Below, piece by piece: positions 53,773 through 63,986 of a DNA stretch of 64,000 nt. Below the pieces are notes generated by a model. It worked only from the letters and a program-made list of their open reading frames with translations. It had not been told where the DNA came from and ran no database searches. Origin of the DNA: Anthoceros angustus. Its lineage: Eukaryota > Streptophyta > Anthocerotopsida > Anthocerotales > Anthocerotaceae. Position numbers and translations under genes: made by a program. The stretch spans positions 1,240,001 through 1,304,000 of the forward strand of contig MU008159.1 in assembly GCA_010909165.1 (NCBI GenBank). Direction: 5' to 3'. Within the stretch, counting starts at the first letter, position 1. Each line of letters begins with the position of its first letter.

Positions 53773-56371
53773 ATGCCGAACAAGGCTGAGGTCCGCACTC
53801 CCAACTTGTCTTGGGACGTGCAGAGCAGGCGGCAGCGGCAGTTGCAGTTGCAGCTGCAGGAGGGCTCTAGCTCCAGGACGAGCACCTGCAACAGCGTCGG
53901 GTCCAGTCCTGGCACCTGGTCCTCGTCCAGCGCTTGGTGGGTTGGGGGTGGCGACAAGGCGGGGACTACTCCCAGCCGCTGGGCCGGCCATACTCCCAGT
54001 CGCTGGGATGGAAGCTCTCCCGCTCCTTCCCGCCCGTCTGTGTCGAAGTCTGGCCCCCTTGTTGGGCCCCTTGTGAGGTCGGAGTCTCTGGACAGAGTTG
54101 CAACCCGGAACAACAGGATTCGGAAGGAGGACACTGGAGTTGCAACTAGAGTGAGGAAGGGTGCTACTCCTACGAATGAAGACGCAGAGCTCAGATCGTT
54201 CTGGAAGAATTGTCAACTTGCTTGTCTCCCTCGAATTGCGAGCGGGGGAGGTCACAATAGGTCCCTGCAGCATGGCTCCCGCTCGCTCACTATCAAGAAC
54301 TCGTCATTTAAGGACGGAGTAAGAATGCTGTGGGCAGACAAGTACCGACCCATGACGCTTGACTCGTTCGACATCCATTATGACCTGGCACTGCATCTTA
54401 GGCACCTGGTTGAGCCCCTTGACTTCCGCTTTTCAATGCACGGTGAAGCTTGCTTGTGACTTCGGGGCTCTGAAATTGAGTTGTTGCAATCCATGCAGAC
54501 GTCCCAAGGAATCTGCCCTCACTTGTTGTTTCAAGGCCCTCCAGGAGCAGGGAAAAGGTCTCTGGCCTCTGCCACCATCCGGGGGATTTTCGGATTGACT
54601 GCCTGCAAGGTGGGATTTGCATCTCTGCTTGTGGAACCACTTTTCGTGTCGTGCCTATTGTCAGTATTGCCGGTTGATATTTCATGATTAAACACAAGCA
54701 GCATGTCTCAAGCGGTTTGATCCACATTGCAGGTCAAAACTGAGACCAGAAGGTTTCGAAAGCGGGTATAACCCTCTGGCCTGAATAGTCAATGCCTTGC
54801 CTCTTCTGCCAGACGCGTTCTGTCTCACACTTCGTGAAATGTCATCGTGGCATGTCATGCAGGATGATCCAACGTACACAGTTCTCGTTCCAATTTACTC
54901 AAGCTCCCGCTATGTGGAGGTGAATTTGAGGAATGTCGGTGGTCTGGATTATGAGGTTTTGACAACTATAGCAAGGGAAATGACCGCTATATCTGAACTT
55001 GTCCAAAGTGCACCAGATGATGACTTGCAGGTTCCTTATTTTAAAGGTGATCTAGACAGCTTCATGATTTGTTTCTCTATGGGGACACTTGGGTGTCTGC
55101 AGTAGCGCTGATTGAAGCGTTTATGCTGTCCACAGTTCTGCTGTTACTGAATGCGCAAATCTTGTCAGCCGACGCTTGGCAGTACATCTGCCGGACCATG
55201 GAAAAAGTGGACTCCCTTAAGTTCATTCTTTGCTGTGATGGGCATGTGAGATGGATGAGTGATGCTTTTGCAAAGAGTCCTCGTCAGGTCATAACTGTGC
55301 GAGCACCTAGCACAGATGAGGTAAGTTGATAGATTGACATTGTTCATAGTTGACCTGTTCCTTCTCCCGAGCAACTTCTAAGTCGTCTGTGCTTCCATGT
55401 AGGTCGTTAAAGTGATGAAGAAGTCTGTGCAGAAGGAGAACTTGAGTGTGCCTGAATTTCTGGCCTTACGCATTGCAAGACAGTCAAACCATAACATGCG
55501 GAAAGCATTGGTGGCATTAGAAGCATGTCACGGATATCAGTGAGTGTTATCCTCACGGACACTTGACACGCCTTGCTGGACTCACTTCCCACTACTTTTG
55601 GAATATGCATTATGGTCCTTCCATCACTCATACATGTTTCATCGCAGGTATCCTTTCATGAATGACCAGGCAATTTATGTTGACTGGGAGGAAGATATTG
55701 TACAGGTTGCATATGAGATTTTGTCTGAGCAGACGCCGAGGAGGTAATGTGGCTTGGTGTTATGAGTTTTCGGTGTCAATTGGGGCACGTTCCTATGCTG
55801 CCAATCGGATGGGGAAATGCTTGTCCTGTGCGAGCTAATTTCGTAATTGTGTATTTCTGTTTTCAGACTTCATCAGGCTCGAGGAAAGCTTCAGCTTCTC
55901 CTTGCAAACTGCATACCTCCTACCCTCATTCTCCAGGTTCATTTGATTGCTGAAGCGTTAAGCGAGACTGGGTAGTGGCTATGAAGGATCCTCCCAACTT
56001 AGATCAATTGTTTCTTTTTCACAATATCCAGAGGCTTGTCGAAGAGGTGATACGTATCATGGGGGCGCAACTAAGGAGGGAGGTCTGCTATTGGGCAGCT
56101 ATTTATGTACGTATCCAGCACCAGGGCCTAACATGGAGAGTGAAAGAGCTAAGTGCTAACAAATTTTGCCTTTGATAACACGCAGGAGCAGCGGATGTCC
56201 TCGGGATTAAACGCAATATTCAAACTTGAAGGTGAGCATTTTTTTGTTAACAGACCGATTTCCTCTATCCAGAGGGAAGATGAGCACATTTTCCCTCTTT
56301 TCTCTGGTGCAGAGTTTCTGGCCAGATTCATGAGCATCTACAAGGCCAATTTTGTGAGACCTCTGCCATGA
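53773..56371 (+). CDS. Replication factor C subunit 3-like ATPase, plant type
   Basis: Eleven exons with consistent phases: 53773-54408, 54499-54609, 54733-54765, 54863-55046, 55103-55320, 55403-55539, 55648-55743, 55867-55936, 56032-56106, 56186-56231, 56313-56371 (TGA). All ten introns are GT-AG (54-125 bases). After a disordered Gln/Ser/Pro-rich N terminus comes MLWADKYRPMTLDSFDIH, the start of RFC small subunits. Walker A is GPPGAGKRS. The Walker B region LLLLNAQILSADAWQYI lacks the usual acidic DExD/NE residues. LKFILCCDGH is sensor-1-like, and SPRQVITVRAP replaces the SRC motif. MRKALVALEACHGYQYPF and the C-terminal collar (YWAAIYEQRM; EFLARFMSIYK) match RFC3. Role: clamp loading at primer ends, in replication or repair, probably as a variant subunit. 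The ATG at 53773 is chosen because the frame is open; the conserved core starts at 54325. Confidence 0.85.
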
Positions 56372-56679
56372 GCTCGCAGGGGAACCGTCCTGGACTTGGA
56401 AGTGTGTTTTTGTGACGTGCTTTAGCGGCCTGTTGTATGTGTATGTAGGATCTACTCGTCGCGCTTGTTTTGAACTTTGAACCGTCTGTAGACTGTACAG
56501 TGTATGTCCCCTCTATGCGGCCTTGCCTTGGTGCAGTAATACTGTCCCAGACGTAATTGTCAGCCATTCTCGAGGAAAGTTGACAGCCATTCTTGCGGAA
56601 TGGTGTCGGCCAATTTCGGGGAGCAAGTACCTTGACCGCTGTCGCGGACTGAACGTAAGCCACATGGTGGCAAAGCACC
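56372..56679. other. 3' UTR and spacer between RFC3-like gene and P450
   Basis: About 300 bases with no gene. It must contain the end of the RFC3-like transcript and the P450 promoter if the P450 start at 56680 is right. No polyadenylation or TATA site stands out. Confidence 0.4.
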
Positions 56680-59211
56680 ATGCTTTGTCACGTGGTCACA
56701 AAGCACTCGGCTGTGCCTTTCCTCGATCACAGTGTGAAATCAGGACTCGGGAGCTCCAAAATAAAATTCGTGGCATTTCTGAATGTCACGGGCGGACAGT
56801 GGGCATGTTCAGGGCGATGGGTGGGGGCTGGGGTGGCCCTGGCGGTGGGGGCTGCACTCGTTTTGCCGGCTTCCCTTTTCTTCTACTCGCAATCGCTGAG
56901 GTCGGCAACGACAGTCGCGGGCAGATTCTGGCAGCTGCCTCTCGTGGGGGAGACCTTGGAGCTCCTGAACTGCGCCAATCCCGACGATTTCCTGCTGCGT
57001 CGAGTCAATCGGTGAGGCGCATTCAAATTGGGCCCCTGCGCATGAACAAGTCTGCATTCTTGACAGCCCTGATTCAGAAGCTGACGGAGGGCCTGTGCAG
57101 ATACGGGCCAGTTTTCCGGACGCACCTGTTTCGCCGTCCAACAGTATGCATGAGCGAGGCGGACGGAGTCAAATTCGTGCTGCAGTCGCACAAGCTATTC
57201 AGAACGGCCTATTTCGATTTTCCTCTCAAGAACGTGCTGGGTGCGGGTGGCACCGTCCACACGGAGGGGCATACACACACACAGCTCCGGAGGCTGATGC
57301 TGGCTCCTCTCACTCCCGAAGCTCTCAAACGAGCCACCTCCAGGATTGACATTGCCGCACAAGAGTGCCTCCGATCACAAGTACCTTCGGCTCCGGATTC
57401 GGATTCGTCTGTGGTCATCAACACTTTCGATGTGGCCAAAAAGGTAATGCCCCAGTTACGGCCAATCCTTGGAATTACAGACCAGGAGCTGATGCGGATT
57501 TTTTGGATTGCGGTAGTTCACCTTTGACATAGCCCGACAGTTCATCTGCAACAGTGTGACAGACTATGCTGTCACGGAAAGGCTTGTGCGAGCTTTGCTG
57601 CGCTGGAGAAAGGTGTGACCACCACCTTCCCTGTCAAATTACCAGGAACTGTATTCAGACGGGCTCTGCATGTGCATGCCTCCACTCTTCTCTCTCCGTC
57701 AGTTTTGATGAACATTGCGAATTTCGTGCCATCTTAACATTTTGGTATGGATTGTTAGGGGCGGCGAGTAGTAGTGAGCCTGTTGAACGATTTGATTGAA
57801 AGTAGACGAGCGGAGAAGGGATCAACGCAGCCTGAGGATCTGGTTGGTTCGTTTCTTCAAGGGAAGGAACTCGACAATCTGCAGATCATAGACAACATCA
57901 TCTTTACAATGTTTGCTGGGTACGACACCACGGCAACCGCTATCTGTTGGGTGTTGAACAACCTGTGTTTGTATCCTGAGGACTTGGAGGCAGTCAAGGT
58001 AGGCACTTCAACGAGTTTTCATCATATCCAGTGCTGGTTACTCTCGGGCCTCCTATTCAAACTGCAGTTCACTGGCTGCATCCGCAGGCGGAAAATGCTG
58101 CTGTTGCGGAAAGGCGCGCATCTGGAGACGATCGTGTCACCTGCGGCTGCCCCTGACCCGGCGCGCAAGTGTCACACAAAGCTGATGCTTTCTGTTTGAG
58201 CATCTATGTATCATGGGCAGTGTACGTCCGCAGGCGATTGGCGAAAGCTTGAGACTTGCCAACATTATTCCCTTTCCTCAGAGGATCCCACACGAGGATG
58301 TCCTCTACAATGATACGACATCGAGCTCCAGGCCTGGCTCGAGGTCTTGTATCTTCATGTATGTGAAAGGCATCTTAAAGAGACCACTAGAGCGACTGAA
58401 TTTGCATTGATAGATCAAGGTATTTATACGAACGCAATCAAGGTATCTATACAAGTGCGTTCGTGTAACTGCTGAGCAGTTGATACTCTACGAAGTAACC
58501 TGCCTAACTGTGGGAACTGAAGCTTAAACATTATTTTCCAGCATCTATGTGAAACGTGCCCTAACTCGGATCCGCCAGCGCCTGCATCGCGCTATGTCGC
58601 AACACATCTAACATGTGAAATGTGAACCTGCGTGGATATTGCAGGCATTCTCATTCCAAAAGGCTGGTCGGTAATGGTTTGGACTCATTCAGTCCATCTC
58701 GACTCCAAGCTCTTCCCGAATCACAACAAAGTTTATCCTGACCGGTTCAAGCTAAGTACCTAGGACAAACCTAGGCATTGGGGTTACAACTTCCAGGAAT
58801 CAGACAGTTTGGTGTCGAGTTTAGAATCTTAGCATCACTTGGGGTTTCGTGGATGCAGACGACCCCAAAGGCCAATACGTACACACCCTTTGGTTAGAGT
58901 ATGTCCAGGCAGTGAGCTGGCCACGCTGGATGCTCTCGTGTTCCTGCACCACTTCATTGTAAGTGGCTAGCTATCTCAAAATCCTGATCATGGGTTTGAA
59001 GCTGTGGACGGTGGACGAGTTATTGGGTAGGTTTGCAATGAAAGCCAACTTCCATTTCTCATTCCGACCAGGCTGACCACATATTGTGCTTCCCGGGGGC
59101 TGTGTAGGTTTCAGGCAACAATAGCACTTGAGCCAAAGCCGAAACGAGTGAATTGGCTGTTACCACAACCTCCCCAGGGATTGCCTTTGAGCATATGTAG
59201 GAGACGGTGAC
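56680..59211 (+). pseudogene. Cytochrome P450, CYP85 clan (CYP716-like), broken in its 3' half
   Basis: Exons: 56680-57011 (start uncertain; membrane anchor WVGAGVALAVGAALVLPASL, proline hinge LPLVGETLELL), 57101-57443 (YGPVFRTHLF, FDFPLKNVLGAGG), 57517-57612 (FTFDIARQFICNS), 57759-57998 (I-helix FTMFAGYDTTATAICWVLNN), 58088-about 58188, 58234-58312 (ExxR helix ESLR; PFPQRIPHEDVLYN), 58645-58751 (GILIPKGWSVMVWTHSVHLD, FPNHNKVYPDRF), 58859-58958 (YTPFG...RVCPGSELA), about 59002-59026 and 59108-59211 (PQPPQGLPLSI). The enzyme class oxidises terpenoid or sterol-like substrates at the ER membrane. Three donors lack GT (after 58188, 58312 and 58751), the exon at 58088 is frameshifted, and about eight bases are missing in the haem loop, shifting the frame before the Cys. 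It is best read as a recent pseudogene or the product of errors. Confidence 0.8.
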
Positions 59212-59285
59212 GAAGCAAGCTCATTATGAAGGGAGCTATGATCCCAGGGGTGGGACGAAGGGAGAGGAGGCATGGGTGGGAGACT
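59212..59285. other. P450 to copia 2 spacer
   Basis: Seventy-four bases with no feature recognised. Copia 2 begins just after the P450 stop, so it may have landed in the P450 3' region. Confidence 0.4.
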
Positions 59286-59470
59286 TGTGCAGATATATGT
59301 TTATATAACCTAATACTCGCTTAAGTACTGATAGCATTTAGGGTTATGAAAGGTCGTTTAGATGAAACGACTCTATGGTCAATTTAAGAAGTAGTTTAGA
59401 CAAACAATTTTTTGTACATTTCTGATCTATCTGAGTTTTAGCTTTCTCGTCTCCTACTCGTTCCTTCACA
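59286..59470 (+). repeat. copia 2 5' LTR
   Basis: Starts TGTGCAGATATATG and ends CCTTCACA directly before the PBS, giving TG...CA ends and 185 bases. The left border is inferred, as no partner LTR is in the window. TTTATATAACC near its start is TATA-like. Confidence 0.65.
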
Positions 59471-59483
59471 TGGTATCAGAGCC
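59471..59483 (+). promoter_or_regulatory. copia 2 primer binding site
   Basis: TGGTATCAGAGCC, the exact complement of the initiator Met-tRNA 3' end used by plant copia elements, adjacent to the LTR end. Confidence 0.9.
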
Positions 59484-59513
59484 ATGCTCGCATCTTGTGC
59501 TAAATCTTGAAAT

Positions 59514-60208
59514 ATGCCGAGGCAAGGTGGCAATCGTAGAGGTTCACATCTAGGTGGATCCTCTAGACACCCTCATCTAGGAAGATGTCCACCAAGACAC
59601 ACAGCACCCCTGTCTATAGACACGGTGCTTGACCTCTACGAGCAAAACTACCCTGCTCTCTGGCTACAAAGATTTGCTGCTCAACGTGACCCTACATCTA
59701 CAGCAACTTGGACATTCAACAGAAATCAAGAGTCCAACCGGCTCTATCGAGCACGCTGCCGCAGGAGAGGACATAACCCCAACTGTACCCCATACCTCGA
59801 CCAGAAGCTTTAGCTTCCCCAGATTACTTGTTCAGACCCGCATCTGAAATAACAATCCCAGGATCTATTGTAGGTAGACCAAGGGCCACGCGACAATCTG
59901 CAGCAAGACACCACAACACAGAATTTAATGCCCACACTGGATTAAGGATCATTGCTGACAAATCACAAGCGATACTTATCCGTGTGGAAAAAGTGTTGTC
60001 CCTTGTGCTGTCAAACCAGGTTTTTCTCAAGAACAGAGTTGGCAGCCTGGATTCTGAGACAGAGCGAGCAATTCTCAATCGCAAAGACGAGCTCCAACAG
60101 GATATCAGCCACATTACTGATCTCCTGCAACACATGGACCTCAAATTGCAGAATCTTAAACAGAGTTGCTTGCCTGATGGATCAGATTCCAGTGCCCATG
60201 TCTTGTGA
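59514..60208 (+). CDS. copia 2 pre-gag ORF (uncharacterised, coiled coil)
   Basis: Starts at ATG 59514 (PRQGGNRRGSHLGGSSRHPH, a basic Arg/Gly/His-rich start) and continues with IDTVLDLYEQNYPALWLQRF to a stop at 59811. One frame change later (59828-60208) comes RATRQSAARHHNTEFNAHTG and VEKVLSLVLSNQVFLKNRVG. A heptad-like stretch follows, ETERAILNRKDELQQDISHI with LLQHMDLKLQNLKQS. The basic head and coiled-coil tail would suit RNA binding and multimerisation, but that is inference. Comparable sequence lies at the same place in copia 1 (decayed) and copia 3 (63454-63224, minus). Most copia elements start gag shortly after the PBS, so this is an extra ORF. Confidence 0.5.
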
Positions 60209-60641
60209 AGCCTTCCGCTGCCCCAGAGTAGAGACACCCAGGAGCAGGAGGAATTCCTACCCCTGATCTGAATCGGTGCATTTTTCATTGCACCTCTTTG
60301 CTGAATTTGCCTGCACACAACCACATTGGTCCACCTGTAGGTGTCACTTCACAGGATTGGAACATGTCGGTTGACTTGACCTAACTGAAACGTCATAAAA
60401 ATGAACAGGTATTATTTTTAGGGTTTGCCCACAGTTCTTGGCAACCTTTCATAATAGCGAGGAAGGAAAGTTGAGGAGTTCAGCACGAGCAGGGCATAGC
60501 GGCTAGCTACCCCCTCCTCTGGCTGACCTCCCCAGCATCCCTCCCCTGCACATTATGATCAGTCTCTAATTACGAATAAACAAATGATGCATGAATACTT
60601 ACCTGTACTGTTAGAGCCATAGCTCTCTATAGTTTGTCTAA

Positions 60642-61600
60642 GTGTTCATGTCCACTGCAGCACATCTGAACGCACTCATTAATAGTTTTCAGCAACTTAC
60701 TTTACATCAAACCAATCAGCCCTCAGCCATGGCAGCATCAGCATCCACGCCTTCCTTTACCTCAGAACTTAAAGAGAAAGATAGGTTTAAAGGACAGGGC
60801 TACTCAATATGGAGAGTCTGCATGAGGAGCATGCTGGTTGCTCGTGGTGTTTGGGCCGTTGTGGATGGAACTTCCAAGAAACCGAGCAGACTACTCCTCC
60901 GGCCGCTATTAACGCCAAGTGGGATTTGCTCAATGGCATTGCCATGGCTCTCCTTATCGGAGGCTTAGACGCTGACCTTGTTCCGGAAGTCGAATTCTTC
61001 ACTGCTACAGCTGAGATCTGGAACCAGCTTGAAAAGACATACAAAGTTCAAAACATGATGACTCTTTGCGCAGTTCGGCAAGAGTTCTATGCACTTAAAA
61101 TGAAAGAAGGTGACAAGGTGGCAGCTCATACCAGCAGATTTCGTCATCTGCGGGCACAGATGGCATCGATGACCGGAGAAAAAATGTCCGAAGTTGATGG
61201 TGTGGCCCAGCTGCTAACCAGTCTCCTCGTCTCCTACCAAGCATTTGTTACAAGCCAAAACGGACCAATTCGGACAGCACATACTGCGACTTCCTCTGGT
61301 CAACTGTGACCATCACTCTAGAAGAAGTGATTGGTGCCTTGTTCCAGGAGGAGCAAAGCCGCGCATTCTCTGCTGGTGTTCCTAAGAGCAAAGCGGAGAA
61401 GGTGTTAGCCGCGAATTTCCGTTCATCCAATGGCAAGAACAAATTCAGAGGGGGACACAACACCTTTCGACAAAGAAAGGCGAATCCTCCAACACCAAAC
61501 GACCAGGTTCCTGCAATTGGTGTGGGAATCCTGGCCACTGGGCAAGAGAATGCCGTAAGAAAAAGGCAGGTGAGCCGCAAAAGCAACCCAAGCCTGCTGC
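60642..61600 (+). pseudogene. copia 2 gag
   Basis: Starts near 60642 with TAAHLNALINSFQQLTL, then TSELKEKDRFKGQGYSIWRV and MLVARGVWAVVDGTS. A frame change near 60890 leads to the frame 60809-61309: INAKWDLLNGIAMALLIGGL, TAEIWNQLEKTYKVQNMMTL, EGDKVAAHTSRFRHLRAQMA and LTSLLVSYQAFVTSQNGPI. A zinc-knuckle CNWCGNPGHWAREC-like segment lies at about 61512-61553 in a third frame. Same family as copia 1 gag, with at least two frameshifts. Confidence 0.85.
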
Positions 61601-62105
61601 AAACGTGGCAGTCAAGGACAAGGCAAGTCATTCGAAGGCATCTGTGAGGATCCTTACCATCTGCTTGTCTAGTTCTCTATAAGATGAGGGCTGGTACCTG
61701 GATTTTGGTGCCACCACTCATATTTGCAGAGAGAGGGAATTGTTCACTTCCCTTAACCTTGCTCATGTCCATGACAAGGTGCTTCTTGATGATGAGCAGT
61801 CTCAGACAAGTCTGCAGATTGAAGGTTGAGGCACATGTGTGTTTATGCTGCATGATCACACATCTCTCGTGTTAGAAGATGTTCTCTTCGTCCCTGGCAT
61901 GGCCAAGAACCTCATGTCTATGAGTTAGGTCATGCGATTACGTACCTTCTTCATGCATGCAGATTTTGACACTTGCTGCTTCTACAGAAAACAGTCTCCT
62001 AACAGATGTGTTTTCAAAGGCATTTTAGGAAATGACCTGTACAGGATAGACATAACATGTAACACGCAGCCTGTCCAACATGCTGCTCACTCAACTGGAG
62101 CAAAG
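61601..62105 (+). pseudogene. copia 2 protease and pre-integrase fragment
   Basis: Around 61685-61720 the frame gives GWYLDFGATTHIC, the copia protease site with DSGA altered to DFGA. LVLEDVLFVPGMAKNLMSMS (61868-61925) is the conserved end of the protease region, and NRCVFKGILGNDLYRIDI follows (62002-62055). The sequence breaks at about 62105 within the linker before GAG-pre-integrase. The catalytic Ser position change and a stop after LMSMS indicate inactivity. Confidence 0.75.
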
Positions 62106-62109
62106 TCAC

Positions 62110-62682
62110 TTAGCTCGCAAGCTGCGAAGCGTTGTAGGACGTCACAAAGTGTGACCATGAATCTGGGAGTGACATCATGAAGTACAATGTGAGTAAATCA
62201 TCCTTGAGAGGTTCCTGAGAAGCGCTCTCTAACTTAGAAACCAGTGTTCTAAAGAGTCCAAGATATTTTTCAATTGTATCTCCATCTCTCATGTTGCAGT
62301 TCTGAACATTGCGAAGAGCTGCCATCTGAGTTGTGGTATTTGTTCCTGCGTACAGATCTTGAAGCCTGGACCATATCTCAGCTGAAGTCTGGCATCCAGA
62401 GGTCTGTCTCAACATGTCGGAGGTCAACCCACTCCGGATCAGGTACATGGCAGATTCATCCCTAATAGTCCATGCATCCTGATTCTTCTTTTCAGTAATA
62501 GAAGGAGTGGAGTCGGCAGGTACAGTGGCAGGAAACTTGTCCTCCCCTTTGACCAGCCTCCGAAGCTGCTTGTTTTGCAATGCTCCTTGCATCTGCATAA
62601 CCCAGATGTCATAATCCGATCCCCCAAAGCTGTCCTTTTCCTTGAAGCCATCGCCACCCAGGTTGGTGTTAGACTCAGCCAT
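62110..62682 (-). CDS. copia 3 gag, UBN2-type (minus strand)
   Basis: A clean 190-codon frame starting MAESNTNLGGDGFKEKDSFG and continuing with YDIWVMQMQGALQNKQLRRL, a WTIRDESAMYLIRSGL segment, TSAEIWSRLQDLYAGTN, MRDGDTIEKYLGLFRTLVSK and LYFMMSLPDSWSHFVTSYNA. The W, L-x-x-LY and sLP-x-s(W/Y)-x-x-f(V) positions are those of UBN2-type copia Gag. It is less than 40% similar by eye to copia 1 and 2 gag, so a different lineage. The frame ends at the junction with copia 2. Upstream on the minus strand is a 1.3 kb leader. Confidence 0.85.
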   Translation of the reverse strand: MAESNTNLGGDGFKEKDSFGGSDYDIWVMQMQGALQNKQLRRLVKGEDKFPATVPADSTPSITEKKNQDAWTIRDESAMYLIRSGLTSDMLRQTSGCQTSAEIWSRLQDLYAGTNTTTQMAALRNVQNCNMRDGDTIEKYLGLFRTLVSKLESASQEPLKDDLLTLYFMMSLPDSWSHFVTSYNASQLAS

Positions 62683-63145
62683 GTTTAGGATTTTGTAGGT
62701 CCTTCCTAATTGTTAGGAATTTTATGGCTGTTAGACTAATACTCCTGTCTGACCTAACCTGTGCAGGTCAACAGGACTGATGGTTCAAGGGTATCTAAGA
62801 TGTTATTAAAACATCAAAAATAGGCTGCAAGTTGCAGCTAGTTTTACAAAGGGTTAGCAGGGTTAGCAAGTCCGTCAGCCACCGGTAGGTTGACAAGATG
62901 CATTTGAACTCTGTTTGCAATCCTTTGTTTTCTAATCTCCCACATGTTAAATGCATAGGTGGAGCAAGAGGGACATGAATTTGGAGCATCAAATGTATGC
63001 AGCTTATATGTTTTATCTGCACGCTTACATGCAACACCCCTGGAAAATGGGTTAGCAAGTAAAGCGGGCTTTAACAATGTAAACAACTTGAAGTCCAAAT
63101 GTCCTATTTGCTCTTTCATATATTGTAAGTCTACACTAACAGCAA

Positions 63146-63260
63146 CAAGTTTATGACTGATGCTTTCATAAACTTGTTATGAAAGTTTATGACTGATGCT
63201 TTCATAAACGTTTTAGACGTCTATCAACATGCTTTCATAAACAAGTTTAGACGTCTATCA
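63146..63260 (+). repeat. Short tandem repeats in the copia 3 leader
   Basis: TTTATGACTGATGCTTTCAT plus AAAC occurs at 63149-63175 and 63185-63210, and TTTAGACGTCTATCAACATG at 63212-63231 and 63246-63265. The pair forms an overlapping local duplication. Confidence 0.75.
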
Positions 63261-63454
63261 ACATGTTGCTGGTGTGCTTCAATTCTGGCATTTAACTGTG
63301 ATACACTTGTATGTGGTGCGACATGTGTGGTTAGGAAACCCCTGGGGTTACCGTTACCATCGAATGCTCGCTGCACACGCACTTCTGGAAGATTGTTAGG
63401 GTTTCTAGGTGGAGGGGCAAACACCGGATGGCGTTGTTCGGAAGAGAGTCTCAA
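63224..63454 (-). CDS. copia 3 pre-gag ORF
   Basis: Minus-strand frame of 76 codons: RHPVFAPPPRNPNNLPEVRV, a basic GNPRG segment, then SVSQLNARIEAHQQHVDRRL with NLF, a short amphipathic helix. Like the copia 2 pre-gag ORF it couples a basic/proline head to a coiled-coil-like end and precedes gag. Homology is suggested by position and architecture rather than clear identity. Confidence 0.35.
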   Translation of the reverse strand: MRLSSEQRHPVFAPPPRNPNNLPEVRVQRAFDGNGNPRGFLTTHVAPHTSVSQLNARIEAHQQHVDRRLNLFMKAC

Positions 63455-63971
63455 TCAAAGTGTTGAATGACTCCCTCACTTCAAACTATCCATTCCTGAG
63501 TTTGTTGGTGGAGAAAGTCTGCAATCAGTTTGCCTAGCGGCTTGCACTCCTTGCCCTCTGCGGCAATTCTGCTGTGGAATTCGCTCAGCAGGGCGTGGCA
63601 GCCATTGTTGCTCGTCCAGTAGATTGGCCATTCATTTGGCCAGGATTTGTATTTTAGAAATTTTCAAGAACCATTTTTGTAATTCTATATGATTTTATAT
63701 AAAGATTTTTGCCAATTCTGGCAGTTGTTCTAATGTACCTGGTGTCAAATTGCTATGCGGCAATCGACAACGGTGCACTAGACGAACTCTAGAAATGCAA
63801 ATTTTCTAAATAAAAATCAAGAAAAGAACTACAAGTTGGTTTCTTGGTCATTTTCTTGTTTTCTTATTAGAAACTTATTTTCTAAACAAGAAACAAACAC
63901 AAACACATATTTGTGCACATCCGGATGTGCACAATTTAATGTGCATTCTTATGAATGCAATCTATACCACA

Positions 63972-63986
63972 GCTCACGATACCATA
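63972..63986 (-). promoter_or_regulatory. Possible copia 3 primer binding site
   Basis: On the minus strand TATGGTATCGTGAGC resembles TGGTATCAGAGC with a small change. It lies 1.29 kb upstream of the copia 3 gag, close to the leader lengths of copia 1 (about 1.07 kb) and copia 2 (about 1.17 kb). The matching LTR would lie beyond the window. Confidence 0.4.

Larger units (their letters stand above)
59286..62105 (+). mobile_element. Ty1/copia element, 5' part only (copia 2)
   Basis: A 5' LTR, intact PBS, a 1.1 kb pre-gag region with an ORF, gag, protease and GAG-pre-integrase fragments are present in copia order. The coding sequence stops at about 62105, exactly where an opposite-strand copia gag begins. 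Integrase, RT, RNase H and the 3' LTR are missing from the window. It is related to copia 1 by leader and gag sequence. Confidence 0.8.
62683..63971 (-). other. copia 3 pre-gag leader
   Basis: About 1.3 kb between the gag start and a possible PBS, a leader length like that of copia 1 and 2. It contains the ORF 63454-63224 and short tandem repeats with TTTCATAAAC (63146-63260). No other gene was recognised. Confidence 0.45.

Noticed and set aside
53576-54076. Long plus-strand ORF (166 codons) overlapping the RFC3-like first exon
   Set aside because: Low-complexity, Pro/Ala/Gly-rich and in a different frame from the conserved RFC3 core; explained by GC-rich sequence.
53515-54273. Minus-strand ORF of 252 codons opposite the RFC3-like exon 1
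   Set aside because: Antisense shadow of the low-complexity N-terminal extension; no domain and no splice or neighbour support.
63146-63260. Short repeats as a CRISPR-like array
   Set aside because: Only two copies of each word, overlapping and irregularly spaced, in plant retrotransposon leader DNA.
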